Shown here: in pieces, positions 1 through 7,787 of the stretch
Layout of the letters: each line of letters starts with the position of its first letter
Numbering within the stretch: the stretch's first letter is position 1
Assembly (NCBI GenBank): GCA_024641245.1
Contig: JAHEDK010000021.1
Coordinates: 1-44,251 of the forward strand
Length of the DNA: 44,251 nucleotides
Direction: 5' to 3'
DNA from: Actinomycetes bacterium
Lineage (GTDB): Bacteria > Actinomycetota > Acidimicrobiia > Spongiisociales > JAHEDJ01
Made by a program: the position numbers and the translations under genes
The notes under the pieces: generated by a model
What the model was told of the DNA's origin: nothing
Databases searched by the model: none
Seen by the model: only the letters and a program-made list of their open reading frames with translations

Positions 1-2
1 AG

Positions 3-140
3 TTCAACGTCTATCAGGACTTCGTGAACTGGAACGAGTGGGATGCCAGCTTCTGCACGCCCGGTGCGGTGGTGGCCGGCTCGGATGGAACGCCGATCGG
101 TATCGCGGATGGAACGCCGGTTCCACTCCCACTCCCCTAG
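3..140 (+). CDS. C-terminal tail of a SipW-dependent-type exported protein (partial)
   Basis: Open reading frame entering from the left edge and ending at TAG 138-140; 45 codons are visible. It contains VNWNEWDASFC, which parallels VHNWNE followed by a Cys near the C-terminus of the next gene (166-951), and it ends in a Pro/Leu-rich tail much as that gene ends in a Pro-rich tail. The Trp-Asn-Glu block near the end is typical of camelysin/TasA-like exported proteins. I infer an upstream paralogue of the next gene. It is followed after 25 nt by that gene, which suggests one operon. Its N-terminus, and so any signal peptide, lies outside the window. Confidence 0.6.
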   Translation, partial: FNVYQDFVNWNEWDASFCTPGAVVAGSDGTPIGIADGTPVPLPLP

Positions 141-165
141 GAGGTCCCAGCGACAGGAGCTGTTC

Positions 166-951
166 ATGAACAGAGACAGCAAACGCTGGGCGATCCTGGC
201 CACCGTAGTCGTACTCGCCCTCGCTGCGAGCGGCGTCTTGTTCGCACATTGGACCGATACGCTCGACGCCTATGGCCAAATCCAAACGGGTGCAGTCGGG
301 GTCGGATGGGCGGATGTCAGTTGTGTTGAAGGCTCGCTTCCTGGTGTCCAGGTTCTGCCTGGACCCGGCGGAGGCGACCTCACTGCACGGCCGGCCGGAT
401 TACCCGGGGACCCTTCTTGGACGGATCTTGGCATTCCGTTCAGGCCGGGACTCACGCAGTACAAGAAGTGGGAGACGAACAAGAACGTCGCTCACGTCTC
501 AATCGACTACACACCCCTCGATCCTGTCGTCATACTCAGCTACTTCAATACTTATCCCAGCTACTACGACGATTGCCAGATGGAATTCACCAACGCGGGT
601 TCAATCCCGATCGCAGTTCCGTATCTGGTGATCGAAGGGACTGCTGGAACCAACCTGGCGACAGACATATTCGCCGCTAACGGAGAGGTCTGGGTGGAGT
701 GGCGGGGAGAAACGCCGCCAAATCCCCAGATCGATCCGCTGGCCATCGCGACGGGCAGTCTGAAGCTGCACGTAGAACAGGTAGCGCAACAGGACACCGA
801 CTACTCGTTCTCGATGACAGTGTGCGTCCACAACTGGAACGAACCAACGGAAGCAGCCGACGATGTTTGCGACCTGTACGACGTCGAGGGCAGCCAGCCG
901 ATTTCCAAGACGACTGGGGACCCGGTCATCGTGATCCCCAATCCATTCTGA
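166..951 (+). CDS. SipW-dependent-type exported protein, TasA/camelysin-like
   Basis: A 261-residue protein. The start is ATG 166, preceded by a GGAG-type ribosome site at about 154-158; an upstream in-frame ATG at 43 would overlap the previous gene. Residues 1-31 are a SipW-class signal: basic residues, a hydrophobic stretch (about 8-26) and the boundary AHWTDT, resembling the A-x-F-T-D junction of TasA/camelysin proteins. The mature part looks beta-rich, with EFTNAGSIPI, a VEQVAQ element preceding a strand, paired cysteines and VHNWNE near the end. Such proteins are exported by Sec, cut by a SipW-like peptidase, and in firmicutes form surface fibres. A candidate peptidase is encoded at 2115-3554. 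The mature function is not known. Confidence 0.75.
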   Translation: MNRDSKRWAILATVVVLALAASGVLFAHWTDTLDAYGQIQTGAVGVGWADVSCVEGSLPGVQVLPGPGGGDLTARPAGLPGDPSWTDLGIPFRPGLTQYKKWETNKNVAHVSIDYTPLDPVVILSYFNTYPSYYDDCQMEFTNAGSIPIAVPYLVIEGTAGTNLATDIFAANGEVWVEWRGETPPNPQIDPLAIATGSLKLHVEQVAQQDTDYSFSMTVCVHNWNEPTEAADDVCDLYDVEGSQPISKTTGDPVIVIPNPF

Positions 952-988
952 ACGGAGGCAACCGGCAAAGGAATACCTGACAAACGAT

Positions 989-1020
989 GGTTGGGTGGGC
1001 GGTTCGCCACTCGCCCAACC
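989..1020 (+). promoter_or_regulatory. Intergenic stem-loop between exported-protein genes
   Basis: GGTTGGG at 989-995 can pair with CCCAACC at 1014-1020, with a further inner pairing of TGGGCG and CGCCA around a GTT loop. No T-run follows, so it is not a classical intrinsic terminator. It sits between two genes of the same operon and could be an mRNA processing or stability element. Confidence 0.45.
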
Positions 1021-1056
1021 GAACCCAACTCGAAACTGACACGGAAGGGACCGAGA

Positions 1057-2055
1057 TTGAAGCCGAGCATGCCACCGAAGGCGAAAGTCCGATGGTGGAT
1101 CACGATCACAGCCATGGCCATGCTGTTGGTCAGCGCGGGGCCGTCGCTGGGCAATTCCGGCGACCCGCCAGAAACCCGACTTGACTCGGGGGTTATCTTC
1201 ACTGACACACTCACGAACGATGACGGCACCGTGCAGGGAGCCGACACGGGCGACCTTGGTGAAAGCGACGCCATCTACGACGCCTGGGGACCCGCCAGCA
1301 GCGTCGATCCGACCACCGAAGGATTGAATGCCTCCCGGTACGACAAGGACGTCGCCCGTTGCATCGCCACGATCGGTGATCCGGATGCCGGATCCCTCGA
1401 CGTCGAGGTGGCCAACGCCTACCCCGGGTACGTGTGCACCTTCGCAGCCACCTTCACCAACGGCACCACGGTCCCGGTCCAGGTGCAGCCTGCCGTGATC
1501 ACGGCCGACACCGGACTGACCGTCACCGACATCTCCAACCCACCAATTCCGGCGGTCCTCGATTCGGGTGCCACGGCCACCGCGGTGCTGGCTGCCAGAG
1601 TCGAGCAGATCGCCCCCGAGAACTCCACCCTCGTCTTCCAGGTGATCATCGTCGTCACCGGCGAAGACGAACGCCCGCCCTGTACGCCCCTCACCACTGC
1701 CGACATTCCCGCCGGCGCAGTGCTGATCAACGCTTCCGGGCTCTGCACCTACTTCTTCGACGGCAATCCCGGTGACTGCGGACCCGGATGGACCACTGCG
1801 AACCCCTATGCCTGGCATTTCGTCGCCAACCAGACCCGCAACAAGGGAATAGGCAACGTCACGGCAGTATTCGTGGCGGCGGGTCAACTCGGCCCCGTCA
1901 GGCCGACCAAGGTGAACAACAACAACCAGCAGTTCTATCTCTACACGCCGACAGCCGACACCCTGCGCGGCGCATTCATCGACATCGCCGCAGGCAACCT
2001 GGTCCTCTCCCACACCTGCAACGACCCAATCAGCGGCGGGCACACGTCCCCATAG
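1057..2055 (+). CDS. Exported TasA/camelysin-like protein
   Basis: The start is chosen as TTG 1057 because GGAAGGGA (1043-1050) lies 6 nt upstream; ATG 1069 in the same frame is the alternative. The TTG start gives 332 residues. A signal segment follows the basic start (KVRWW, then about 15 hydrophobic residues ending at SLGNS). The mature region has FTNGTTVPVQV, and VEQIA before a strand, both matching elements of the 166-951 product (FTNAGSIPI, VEQVAQ), so the two appear homologous. Further on are several cysteines, an asparagine-rich patch (VNNNNQQ) and TCNDPISGGHTSP at the end. It is probably a cell-surface or secreted protein processed by the peptidase encoded downstream. I do not recognise a specific function. 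Confidence 0.7.
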   Translation: MKPSMPPKAKVRWWITITAMAMLLVSAGPSLGNSGDPPETRLDSGVIFTDTLTNDDGTVQGADTGDLGESDAIYDAWGPASSVDPTTEGLNASRYDKDVARCIATIGDPDAGSLDVEVANAYPGYVCTFAATFTNGTTVPVQVQPAVITADTGLTVTDISNPPIPAVLDSGATATAVLAARVEQIAPENSTLVFQVIIVVTGEDERPPCTPLTTADIPAGAVLINASGLCTYFFDGNPGDCGPGWTTANPYAWHFVANQTRNKGIGNVTAVFVAAGQLGPVRPTKVNNNNQQFYLYTPTADTLRGAFIDIAAGNLVLSHTCNDPISGGHTSP

Positions 2056-2114
2056 ACCCTGCTCGACGGCCCATCGTTAGCATGTGTTGCCACCGACCCC
2101 GGAGACGGGCTTTC

Positions 2115-3554
2115 GTGAGCAGAACAGGTTCGCCGCCGGCAGAACCCGATGATTCCACAGCGGGGCATCGCCACGCGGCCCAACCACCAACACTGAGGAT
2201 GCGGCTTCGCAAGTTCTTATTCGGAACCTATGTCGGCCGCCACGGGCGGCGCCGCCCGCTGTTTCCCGGCACGTATCAGGGGCATCACCGCCCACACCCC
2301 CCGGCACCAATCCCGGCGGCGCCGGGGAGGGCCGACCTCCCGACCCCTATCGTCATCCGCCCCGCACTCGAAGCATCCGATCAGATGCGTGCCGCGGCGA
2401 TGGCGATCGGACTCCTCGCCGCCGCGTGGATCACTCAGCGCCCGCTCCCCCAATGGACCAGCGGCAACCCGGGGCTCAATCTCTACGTCGCCCAGCCGAT
2501 CCTGTGGACAATGTTCGCACTCGTCGCCCGGCGGCTGTATCGCCGCCTCTCCGACGCACCGGACTTCAGCCGGATCCTCATCCGCATCGCCTTCCTCACC
2601 GGAATTTTCCACATCTCGGTCTTCATGGTGTCCGGCCTCGTCTTCGGTTTCGGCGACAACCCGTCGACCGGCGTGCTCGCCAACTACCCAAAGAACATTC
2701 TCTACTTCACGACGCTGGTCATCGGTGTCGAAGCCACGCGCGCCTACGTTTTCCACGCCTGGCGGCAGATCAACGAGATGGCGGCATTCGCGATCACCGT
2801 CATTGCCTTCGCCGCCGTCGCCACCCCGCTCGGGCAGTGGGAATCAATCAGCGACCTCGACACGCTGTTCCGAATCGGCGTGGGAAGGTATGTGCCCGCC
2901 CTCACCCTGTCTGCCGTAGCCACGTCGTTCGTGGCCGGTGGTGGGATCTTCGTCTCGGCTGCCTACCTCTGGCCGGTATTCGCCGTCCAATGGCTGCTCC
3001 CAATTCTGCCGGCCCACGAGTGGCCGGTCCGCGCCCTGATCGGAACGGCGCTTCCCTTGACGGCATTGATCGTGGCGCGCACGCTCTATGAAGGCACGGC
3101 CGAGTTCGCCGAGAGGTACTCGCAGGAACCGGAGGCAGCCCTTCGGGCCGAAGAGGGCCGATCATGGTTCGCGTGGGTCACAACCGCCGTACTGGCCGTC
3201 CTGATCGTGCTGTTCGTCAACGGCACGTTCGGTGTCCGGCCCTACCTCCTGTCGGGTATCTCAATGGAACCCGCCTTCCAGCGGGGCGACGTCGTCGTGA
3301 TCCGCGAGGTCCCGATCGAGTCGCTCGAGGTCAACGACGTGATCCGCTTCAACCAATCGAGTTTCGAGTTCGTGCACCGGATCGTCGAGATCCTCGAAGA
3401 TGAGGGTGAACTGGTCTTTCTCACCAAGGGTGACAACGTGGACAAACCGGATCCACTTGTCGCCGCCGACCGGATCACCGGGAAGGTGGTCTTCGTGCTG
3501 CCCAAGATCGGCTGGCCCAGCCTGTGGATCAGGGAGGCAATGGACAGTCGATAG
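2115..3554 (+). CDS. Polytopic SipW/archaeal-type signal peptidase I (S26B)
   Basis: The C-terminal 100 residues are a signal peptidase domain: SGISMEP with the nucleophile Ser at residue 383, FVHRI with His421 as the general base (bacterial type I enzymes have Lys here), and TKGDNVDKPDP with Asp440. The Ser-His arrangement is that of SipW, archaeal and ER peptidases. About 380 residues precede it, with a His/Arg/Pro-rich start and around seven membrane segments (for example around MAIGLLAAAW, ILIRIAFLTGIF and WVTTAVLAVLIVLF), far more than the one or two of SipW. The start GTG 2115 has GGAG 10 nt upstream; ATG 2199 and ATG 2382 are alternatives. Sitting last in the exported-protein cluster, it is the likely processing enzyme for those proteins. 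Confidence 0.85.
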   Translation: MSRTGSPPAEPDDSTAGHRHAAQPPTLRMRLRKFLFGTYVGRHGRRRPLFPGTYQGHHRPHPPAPIPAAPGRADLPTPIVIRPALEASDQMRAAAMAIGLLAAAWITQRPLPQWTSGNPGLNLYVAQPILWTMFALVARRLYRRLSDAPDFSRILIRIAFLTGIFHISVFMVSGLVFGFGDNPSTGVLANYPKNILYFTTLVIGVEATRAYVFHAWRQINEMAAFAITVIAFAAVATPLGQWESISDLDTLFRIGVGRYVPALTLSAVATSFVAGGGIFVSAAYLWPVFAVQWLLPILPAHEWPVRALIGTALPLTALIVARTLYEGTAEFAERYSQEPEAALRAEEGRSWFAWVTTAVLAVLIVLFVNGTFGVRPYLLSGISMEPAFQRGDVVVIREVPIESLEVNDVIRFNQSSFEFVHRIVEILEDEGELVFLTKGDNVDKPDPLVAADRITGKVVFVLPKIGWPSLWIREAMDSR

Positions 3555-3555
3555 A

Positions 3556-3640
3556 GGCCCGTCGGTCCCCCCGAAGGGGGGAAGGTCCCTACGCCGAAGC
3601 GAAGCAAAGGCGGAGGTAGGGGGGCTCCGCCCTAGGGGCC
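3556..3640. repeat. Multi-hairpin intergenic element between convergent genes
   Basis: GGCCC (3556-3560) can pair with GGGCC (3636-3640), enclosing a perfect hairpin at 3566-3582 (TCCCCCC, loop GAA, GGGGGGA) and a second stem CCCTAC (3587-3592) with GTAGGG (3616-3621), plus a competing short stem at its end. It lies between the 3' ends of two convergent genes, so it may act as a bidirectional terminator or be a REP-like structured repeat. No second copy is seen in the window. Confidence 0.5.
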
Positions 3641-3674
3641 AGCGAACAAGACAGGAGAACGCTCTCACTCGCCG

Positions 3675-4652
3675 CTACTCGTACACCGCCGGGTTGGCGC
3701 ACGCTGGCATCCGGCGGCCGGCCAAGGCGGCGATGAGATTCTCGGCGGCCAGCTCGGCCATGGCGGCGCGGGTTGCAACGCTGGCCGAGCCGAGGTGCGG
3801 GATGATCAGGCAGTTCTCGAGGTCCAGCAGCGGATGATCGGCCGGGATGGGCTCCGGTTCGGTCACATCGAGGGCCGCGCCGGAGATCCAGCCCTCCCGG
3901 AGGGCCTCCTCGAGCGCCACCGGATCGACCAGGCCTCCCCTACTCCCGTTCACCAGCGTGGCCGTTGGTTTCATCAATTCCAATGCCCGGCGGTCGATCA
4001 GGTGGTACGTCTCGTCGGTCAGCGGCGCCATCACGACCACGTGGTCGGACTCGGCCAGCAGATCCTCGAACGATCGAAAGTGGGCATTCAGGTCCGCAGC
4101 GTGTTCATTCGGCCGGCGATTGTGATAGAGGATCCGCATCTCAAAGCCGCTCGCCCGCCGGGCAACAACCGAGCCGATTCGGCCCATACCGATGATCCCG
4201 AGGGTCGTGTGATGTAGATCACCCCCGAGCAGGAGTTCCGGCTGCCACGGGCCCCACCGCCCTTCCTTGACGTACGCGGCCCCCTCAACGACCCGCCGCA
4301 CGAGGGCGAGCAGGAGAGCAAAGACCGTGTCGGCCGTCGTCTCGTTGAGGACCTCCGGCGTATGACCCACCGGAATACCCCGGACCGTCGCCGCGGCCAG
4401 ATCGACGTTGTCGAGACCGACGGCCATCTGGCTGACCGCTCGTAGCGAAGGGGCGGCGGCGAGAAGTGCCGCATCGACGGCATCGGTGAGCATCGAGTAC
4501 AGGCCGTCCGCTTGCGCGATCGCAGTGAGCAAGTCGTCCCTCGGCATGGCCCGATCTTCATCCCAGAGGACGACGCGGCACGATCCCTCGAGCATTTCCA
4601 TTGCCCGTCCCGGCGGGCGGCGCGTCACCACGATTCTCGGCTGATCGGTCAT
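3675..4652 (-). CDS. D-2-hydroxyacid dehydrogenase, glyoxylate/hydroxypyruvate reductase type
   Basis: A 325-residue protein, the usual length for the D-isomer-specific 2-hydroxyacid dehydrogenases. These are cytosolic enzymes that reduce glyoxylate or hydroxypyruvate, or related 2-keto acids, with NAD(P)H. Seen in the sequence: the Rossmann motif GMGRIG (about residues 155-160), the catalytic Arg in NGSRGGLVD, Glu in DVTEPEP, and His in PHLGSAS. The N-terminal substrate-binding half contains the family block MAVGLDNVD. The start ATG 4652 lacks a Shine-Dalgarno site but has TACGAT 7 nt upstream, which fits a leaderless transcript. It is divergent from the peptidase gene with only 33 bp between start codons. 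The exact substrate cannot be told from sequence. Confidence 0.9.
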   Translation of the reverse strand: MTDQPRIVVTRRPPGRAMEMLEGSCRVVLWDEDRAMPRDDLLTAIAQADGLYSMLTDAVDAALLAAAPSLRAVSQMAVGLDNVDLAAATVRGIPVGHTPEVLNETTADTVFALLLALVRRVVEGAAYVKEGRWGPWQPELLLGGDLHHTTLGIIGMGRIGSVVARRASGFEMRILYHNRRPNEHAADLNAHFRSFEDLLAESDHVVVMAPLTDETYHLIDRRALELMKPTATLVNGSRGGLVDPVALEEALREGWISGAALDVTEPEPIPADHPLLDLENCLIIPHLGSASVATRAAMAELAAENLIAALAGRRMPACANPAVYE

Positions 4653-4659
4653 GGCAGCG

Positions 4660-4665
4660 ATCGTA
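4660..4665 (-). promoter_or_regulatory. -10 box (TACGAT) for leaderless dehydrogenase gene
   Basis: On the minus strand TACGAT matches the actinobacterial TANNNT -10 pattern and is 7 nt upstream of ATG 4652. No ribosome site is present in the gap. Confidence 0.5.
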
Positions 4666-4671
4666 GCCTCT

Positions 4672-4677
4672 TAGACT
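4672..4677 (+). promoter_or_regulatory. -10 box (TAGACT) for leaderless peptidase gene
   Basis: TAGACT lies 8 nt before ATG 4686, with no Shine-Dalgarno sequence between. It lies back-to-back with the opposing -10 at 4660-4665. Confidence 0.5.
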
Positions 4678-4685
4678 CGCCGCCC

Positions 4686-6725
4686 ATGGCCTACTCCTAT
4701 CCCACCACCAGACGAGACGACGTCACCGATGACTTCTGGGGCACCACAGTTGCCGACCCCTACCGCTGGCTTGAACACCCCGACTCTCCCGACACCCAAG
4801 CGTGGGTAGACGCTCAGAACGAGACCACGTTCGACCACCTCGAGAATCTCCCCCACCGCTCTGCCCTCCGGGAGCGTATGGAGGAACTGTGGGACTTCCC
4901 GCGCTGGACCGCGCCGGTGCGACGCGGAGAGCGCCTCTTCTTCACAAAGAACGACGGTCTTCAGGATCAGCCGGTCCTCTACCGGCAAGACGGCCTGGAC
5001 GGAGCACCGGTGGTACTGCTCGATCCGAATACCCTGACCGAGGACGGAACCGCCGCCCTCGTTGCGTCGTCGGCCAGCGACGACGGTGCTTTGCTGGCCA
5101 TCAGCATTGCCGAATCGGGCAGCGACTGGCAGACCATCAGCGTCCTCGATGTCGAGACCGGCACCGAACTCCCCGACCGTCTTCGCAACGTGAAGTTCAC
5201 CTCGATTGCCTGGCTGCCCGATGGCAGCGGCTTCTTCTACTCTCGCTTCCCGACCGAGGATGAGGTGCCGGACGCTCCACCGAGTACGCATCAGCGCGTG
5301 TACTCCCACCTGATCGGAACCGCCCAGGATCAGGACGAGCTGGTGTACGCACGCCCCGACGCCCCCGACCTCGGATTCATGCCCTTCGTGTCGGACGACG
5401 GTCGCTATCTCGTCCTCCATGTATGGGAAGGAACCGACAGCCGCAATCGCCTCTACTACCGGCCGCTCGACGATGACGGGGACTTCGTGCTCCTCCTCGA
5501 CGAGTTCGACGCCAAGTACGAGTTCATCGAACACCTCGACGGCCGGTTCATGGTCCTCACCGACCTTGACGCTCCGCTCGGAAGAATCGTCGCGATCGAT
5601 CTCGCTCATCCCGAACGGGACAAATGGGTCGAGATCGTCCCCCAGGGTGAGGATGCCCTGGTGCACGGGGCGCTAACGGGCGGTCGGCTCATCACGATGT
5701 GGATGCACCATGCCCATCACTTGATCCGGATTCACGACGCCTCCGGCGCCGTGGTGGACGAACCTCCGCTGCCCGGCCTCGGCAGCGTCGTCGAACTCAC
5801 CGGTCGCCCCAGCGATCGGGACCTGTTCATCGGCTATCAGTCGTTCACCCAGCCGCCGACTGTGCTGCGCTACGACCTCGAAACCAGACTGCTGGGATCG
5901 ATGTGGACCGCATCCGGTCGCGACGACGACCGTTTCCGCACCCGCCAGACTTTCGCCACCTCTCCCGACGGGACGAGGGTGCCTATGTTCCTGATCGGTT
6001 TGGCCGATCTCGAACCAGACGGCACCACGCCGACGATCCTTTACGGTTACGGGGGATTCGACATCAGCGTCACGCCGACCTATCAGCCCGCCCGCCTCGC
6101 CTTCCTCGAAGCAGGCGGCCTCTTCGCCGTAGCCAATCTGCGCGGAGGCGCCGAATATGGACAGGCCTGGCACCGGGCCGGGATGCTGGCCAACAAGCAG
6201 AACGTTTTCGATGATTTCATCGCCTGTGCCGAGTACCTGATCGAGGAAGGGATCACCTCGGCCGATCATCTTGGGATTCTCGGGGGTTCGAACGGAGGGC
6301 TCCTCGTCTCCGCCGTCGAGCTACAGAGGCCGGACCTGTTCGGGGCAGTGGTGCCGGTCGTTCCCGTCACCGACATGCTGCGCTACCACCACTTCACGGC
6401 CGGTCGCTACTGGACGCCGGAGTACGGCAATGCCGAGGAGAGCAGCGAGCACTTCGCGTTCCTGATCGAGTACTCGCCTCTTCACAATGTCGAGGAAGGT
6501 GTCACCTATCCGCCCACGCTGGTTACGACCGCCGACACCGACGATCGGGTGGTGCCGATGCATGCCTACAAGTTCACCGCCACCATGCAGGCGCAGGCTG
6601 ATCCATCGTCACCGGTGTTGTTGCGGGTCGAGACCCGCGCAGGGCACGGACTCGGGAAACCGACCTCCAAGGCAATCGAAGAAGCCGCCGACATCTATTC
6701 GTTTTTTCTGCACCACCTGAGCTGA
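4686..6725 (+). CDS. Prolyl oligopeptidase family serine peptidase (S9A)
   Basis: A 679-residue cytosolic enzyme cutting short peptides after proline (or, for the oligopeptidase B relatives, after basic residues). The N-terminal tag YPTTRRDDVTDDFWGT then DPYRWLE is diagnostic of S9A prolyl oligopeptidases. A beta-propeller runs from about 70 to 420. The alpha/beta-hydrolase domain carries the nucleophile Ser535 in GGSNGG, the Asp in TADTDDRVVP, and the His in RAGHGLGKPTSK. FDISVTPTY and ANLRGGAEYG are further family blocks. There is no signal peptide. The start ATG 4686 is preceded directly by a -10-like box and no ribosome site, so it seems leaderless; an in-frame extension upstream would run into the opposing gene and lacks family similarity. 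Confidence 0.95.
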   Translation: MAYSYPTTRRDDVTDDFWGTTVADPYRWLEHPDSPDTQAWVDAQNETTFDHLENLPHRSALRERMEELWDFPRWTAPVRRGERLFFTKNDGLQDQPVLYRQDGLDGAPVVLLDPNTLTEDGTAALVASSASDDGALLAISIAESGSDWQTISVLDVETGTELPDRLRNVKFTSIAWLPDGSGFFYSRFPTEDEVPDAPPSTHQRVYSHLIGTAQDQDELVYARPDAPDLGFMPFVSDDGRYLVLHVWEGTDSRNRLYYRPLDDDGDFVLLLDEFDAKYEFIEHLDGRFMVLTDLDAPLGRIVAIDLAHPERDKWVEIVPQGEDALVHGALTGGRLITMWMHHAHHLIRIHDASGAVVDEPPLPGLGSVVELTGRPSDRDLFIGYQSFTQPPTVLRYDLETRLLGSMWTASGRDDDRFRTRQTFATSPDGTRVPMFLIGLADLEPDGTTPTILYGYGGFDISVTPTYQPARLAFLEAGGLFAVANLRGGAEYGQAWHRAGMLANKQNVFDDFIACAEYLIEEGITSADHLGILGGSNGGLLVSAVELQRPDLFGAVVPVVPVTDMLRYHHFTAGRYWTPEYGNAEESSEHFAFLIEYSPLHNVEEGVTYPPTLVTTADTDDRVVPMHAYKFTATMQAQADPSSPVLLRVETRAGHGLGKPTSKAIEEAADIYSFFLHHLS

Positions 6726-6764
6726 GCGCGACAGGCAGGTACCCCACTGCCTTCTGCCGCCTGC

Positions 6765-7673
6765 CTACTTCGGCTGAAAGGCCTGGGCCAGATACCCCAT
6801 CTCCTCCTGGTTGTTGAGCGGGATGGTGTATTCGCTGATGTCGCGAATCTCGTCGAGGTGATCACGGATGTCTTCAATGGACGGAACGACGCCCTGACCG
6901 GCAAACCAACCGGCGTTGACGCCGGTGAAGATCCTGGCGAAACGGCCGCCACCGACTGAAAACACCTCATGGGTCAGCTCACATTGGTCCGAGGCTAGAT
7001 AGACCACGATCGGCATGACCTGCTCTGGAGCGACGAGGTCGGCGAACGGACCGAGGAGATCTTCGGTCATCCGGGTCCTGGCTACGGGGGCGATCACGTT
7101 GGACTTGATGTTGTACTTGGCGCCCTCAATGGCAAGCACGTTTGACAGTCCGACCAGGCCACCCTTGGCGGCACCGTAGTTGGTCTGCCCGAAGTTGCCG
7201 AAGATGCCGGACGGTGAGGAAGTGAACACCAATCGTCCGTAACCCTTGTCCTTCATGACGGTGAAGGCCGGTTGCGTCACGTAGAACGCACCCTTCAAAT
7301 GAACGTCGATGACCGGGTTGAGGTGCTCGGGAGTGAGTTTGGCGAAGCTCGTGTCCCGCAAGATCCCGGCGTTGTTGATGAGAATGTCGACGGTGTCGAA
7401 CGCCTCGAGCGCAGATTGCACGATGGCGGCCCCACCCTCGGGGGTTGCCACCGAGTCGTAGTTCGCAACTGCCTCACCGCCGGCTTCGACGATCTCGGCC
7501 ACTGTTGCGTCGGCGGCGGCCGACGCACCACCCGACCCATCTACGCCGCCACCGAGATCGTTGACGACGACCCTGGCCCCGCGCCGCGCCAATTCGAGTG
7601 CATAGGTCTTGCCGAGCCCGCCCCCGGCACCGGTGACGATCGCCACCCGGTTGTCGAACGTGATGTCGCTCAC
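6765..7673 (-). CDS. SDR of the HSD17B4 (multifunctional enzyme 2) 3-hydroxyacyl-CoA dehydrogenase type
   Basis: A 302-residue short-chain dehydrogenase. The cofactor loop TGAGGGLG (15-22), the long VVVNDLGG region with a Gly/Ala-rich insert (GVDGSGGAS), NNAG, the catalytic Ser in FTSSPSG, and Tyr/Lys in NYGAAKGG are all present. The NDLGG insert and the C-terminal extension after SVGGGRFARIF are typical of the (3R)-hydroxyacyl-CoA dehydrogenase domain of peroxisomal multifunctional enzyme 2 and its stand-alone bacterial relatives in fatty-acid or sterol side-chain oxidation. The start GTG 7673 has a GAGAGGA ribosome site 6 nt upstream. The leader contains two inverted repeats that may be regulatory. 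Confidence 0.85.
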   Translation of the reverse strand: MSDITFDNRVAIVTGAGGGLGKTYALELARRGARVVVNDLGGGVDGSGGASAAADATVAEIVEAGGEAVANYDSVATPEGGAAIVQSALEAFDTVDILINNAGILRDTSFAKLTPEHLNPVIDVHLKGAFYVTQPAFTVMKDKGYGRLVFTSSPSGIFGNFGQTNYGAAKGGLVGLSNVLAIEGAKYNIKSNVIAPVARTRMTEDLLGPFADLVAPEQVMPIVVYLASDQCELTHEVFSVGGGRFARIFTGVNAGWFAGQGVVPSIEDIRDHLDEIRDISEYTIPLNNQEEMGYLAQAFQPK

Positions 7674-7687
7674 GGTTGTTCCTCTCC

Positions 7688-7700
7688 GGGACCAGGTCCC
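7688..7700. promoter_or_regulatory. Inverted repeat next to the SDR ribosome site
   Basis: GGGACC and GGTCCC around a single central base form a perfect odd palindrome directly upstream of the ribosome site of the minus-strand SDR gene. It could be a protein-binding site or a small hairpin affecting translation start. Confidence 0.3.
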
Positions 7701-7741
7701 ACGACTGCTTTCATGAGAGTTCCCCCAAAACGAAACCAGAT

Positions 7742-7765
7742 GACTCCCGGTGGAGTCGACTCCAC
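7742..7765. promoter_or_regulatory. Overlapping hairpin and perfect 16-bp palindrome
   Basis: GACTCC (7742-7747), GGAGTC (7752-7757) and GACTCC (7758-7763) occur in series, so the middle arm can pair with either neighbour. Positions 7750-7765 are a perfect 16-bp palindrome. It lies between the hexosaminidase stop and the SDR start, both on the minus strand, so it is either a terminator-like structure or an operator for the SDR. Confidence 0.4.
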
Positions 7766-7787
7766 AGTACCGGATGCAACCGCAACC

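Noticed and set aside
601-2043. 480-codon open frame on the minus strand opposite the exported-protein genes
   Set aside because: It is antisense to two genes with good ribosome sites and signal peptides, and its translation is repetitive (Gly/Val/Asp-rich) with no recognisable domain; typical of shadow frames in high-GC DNA.
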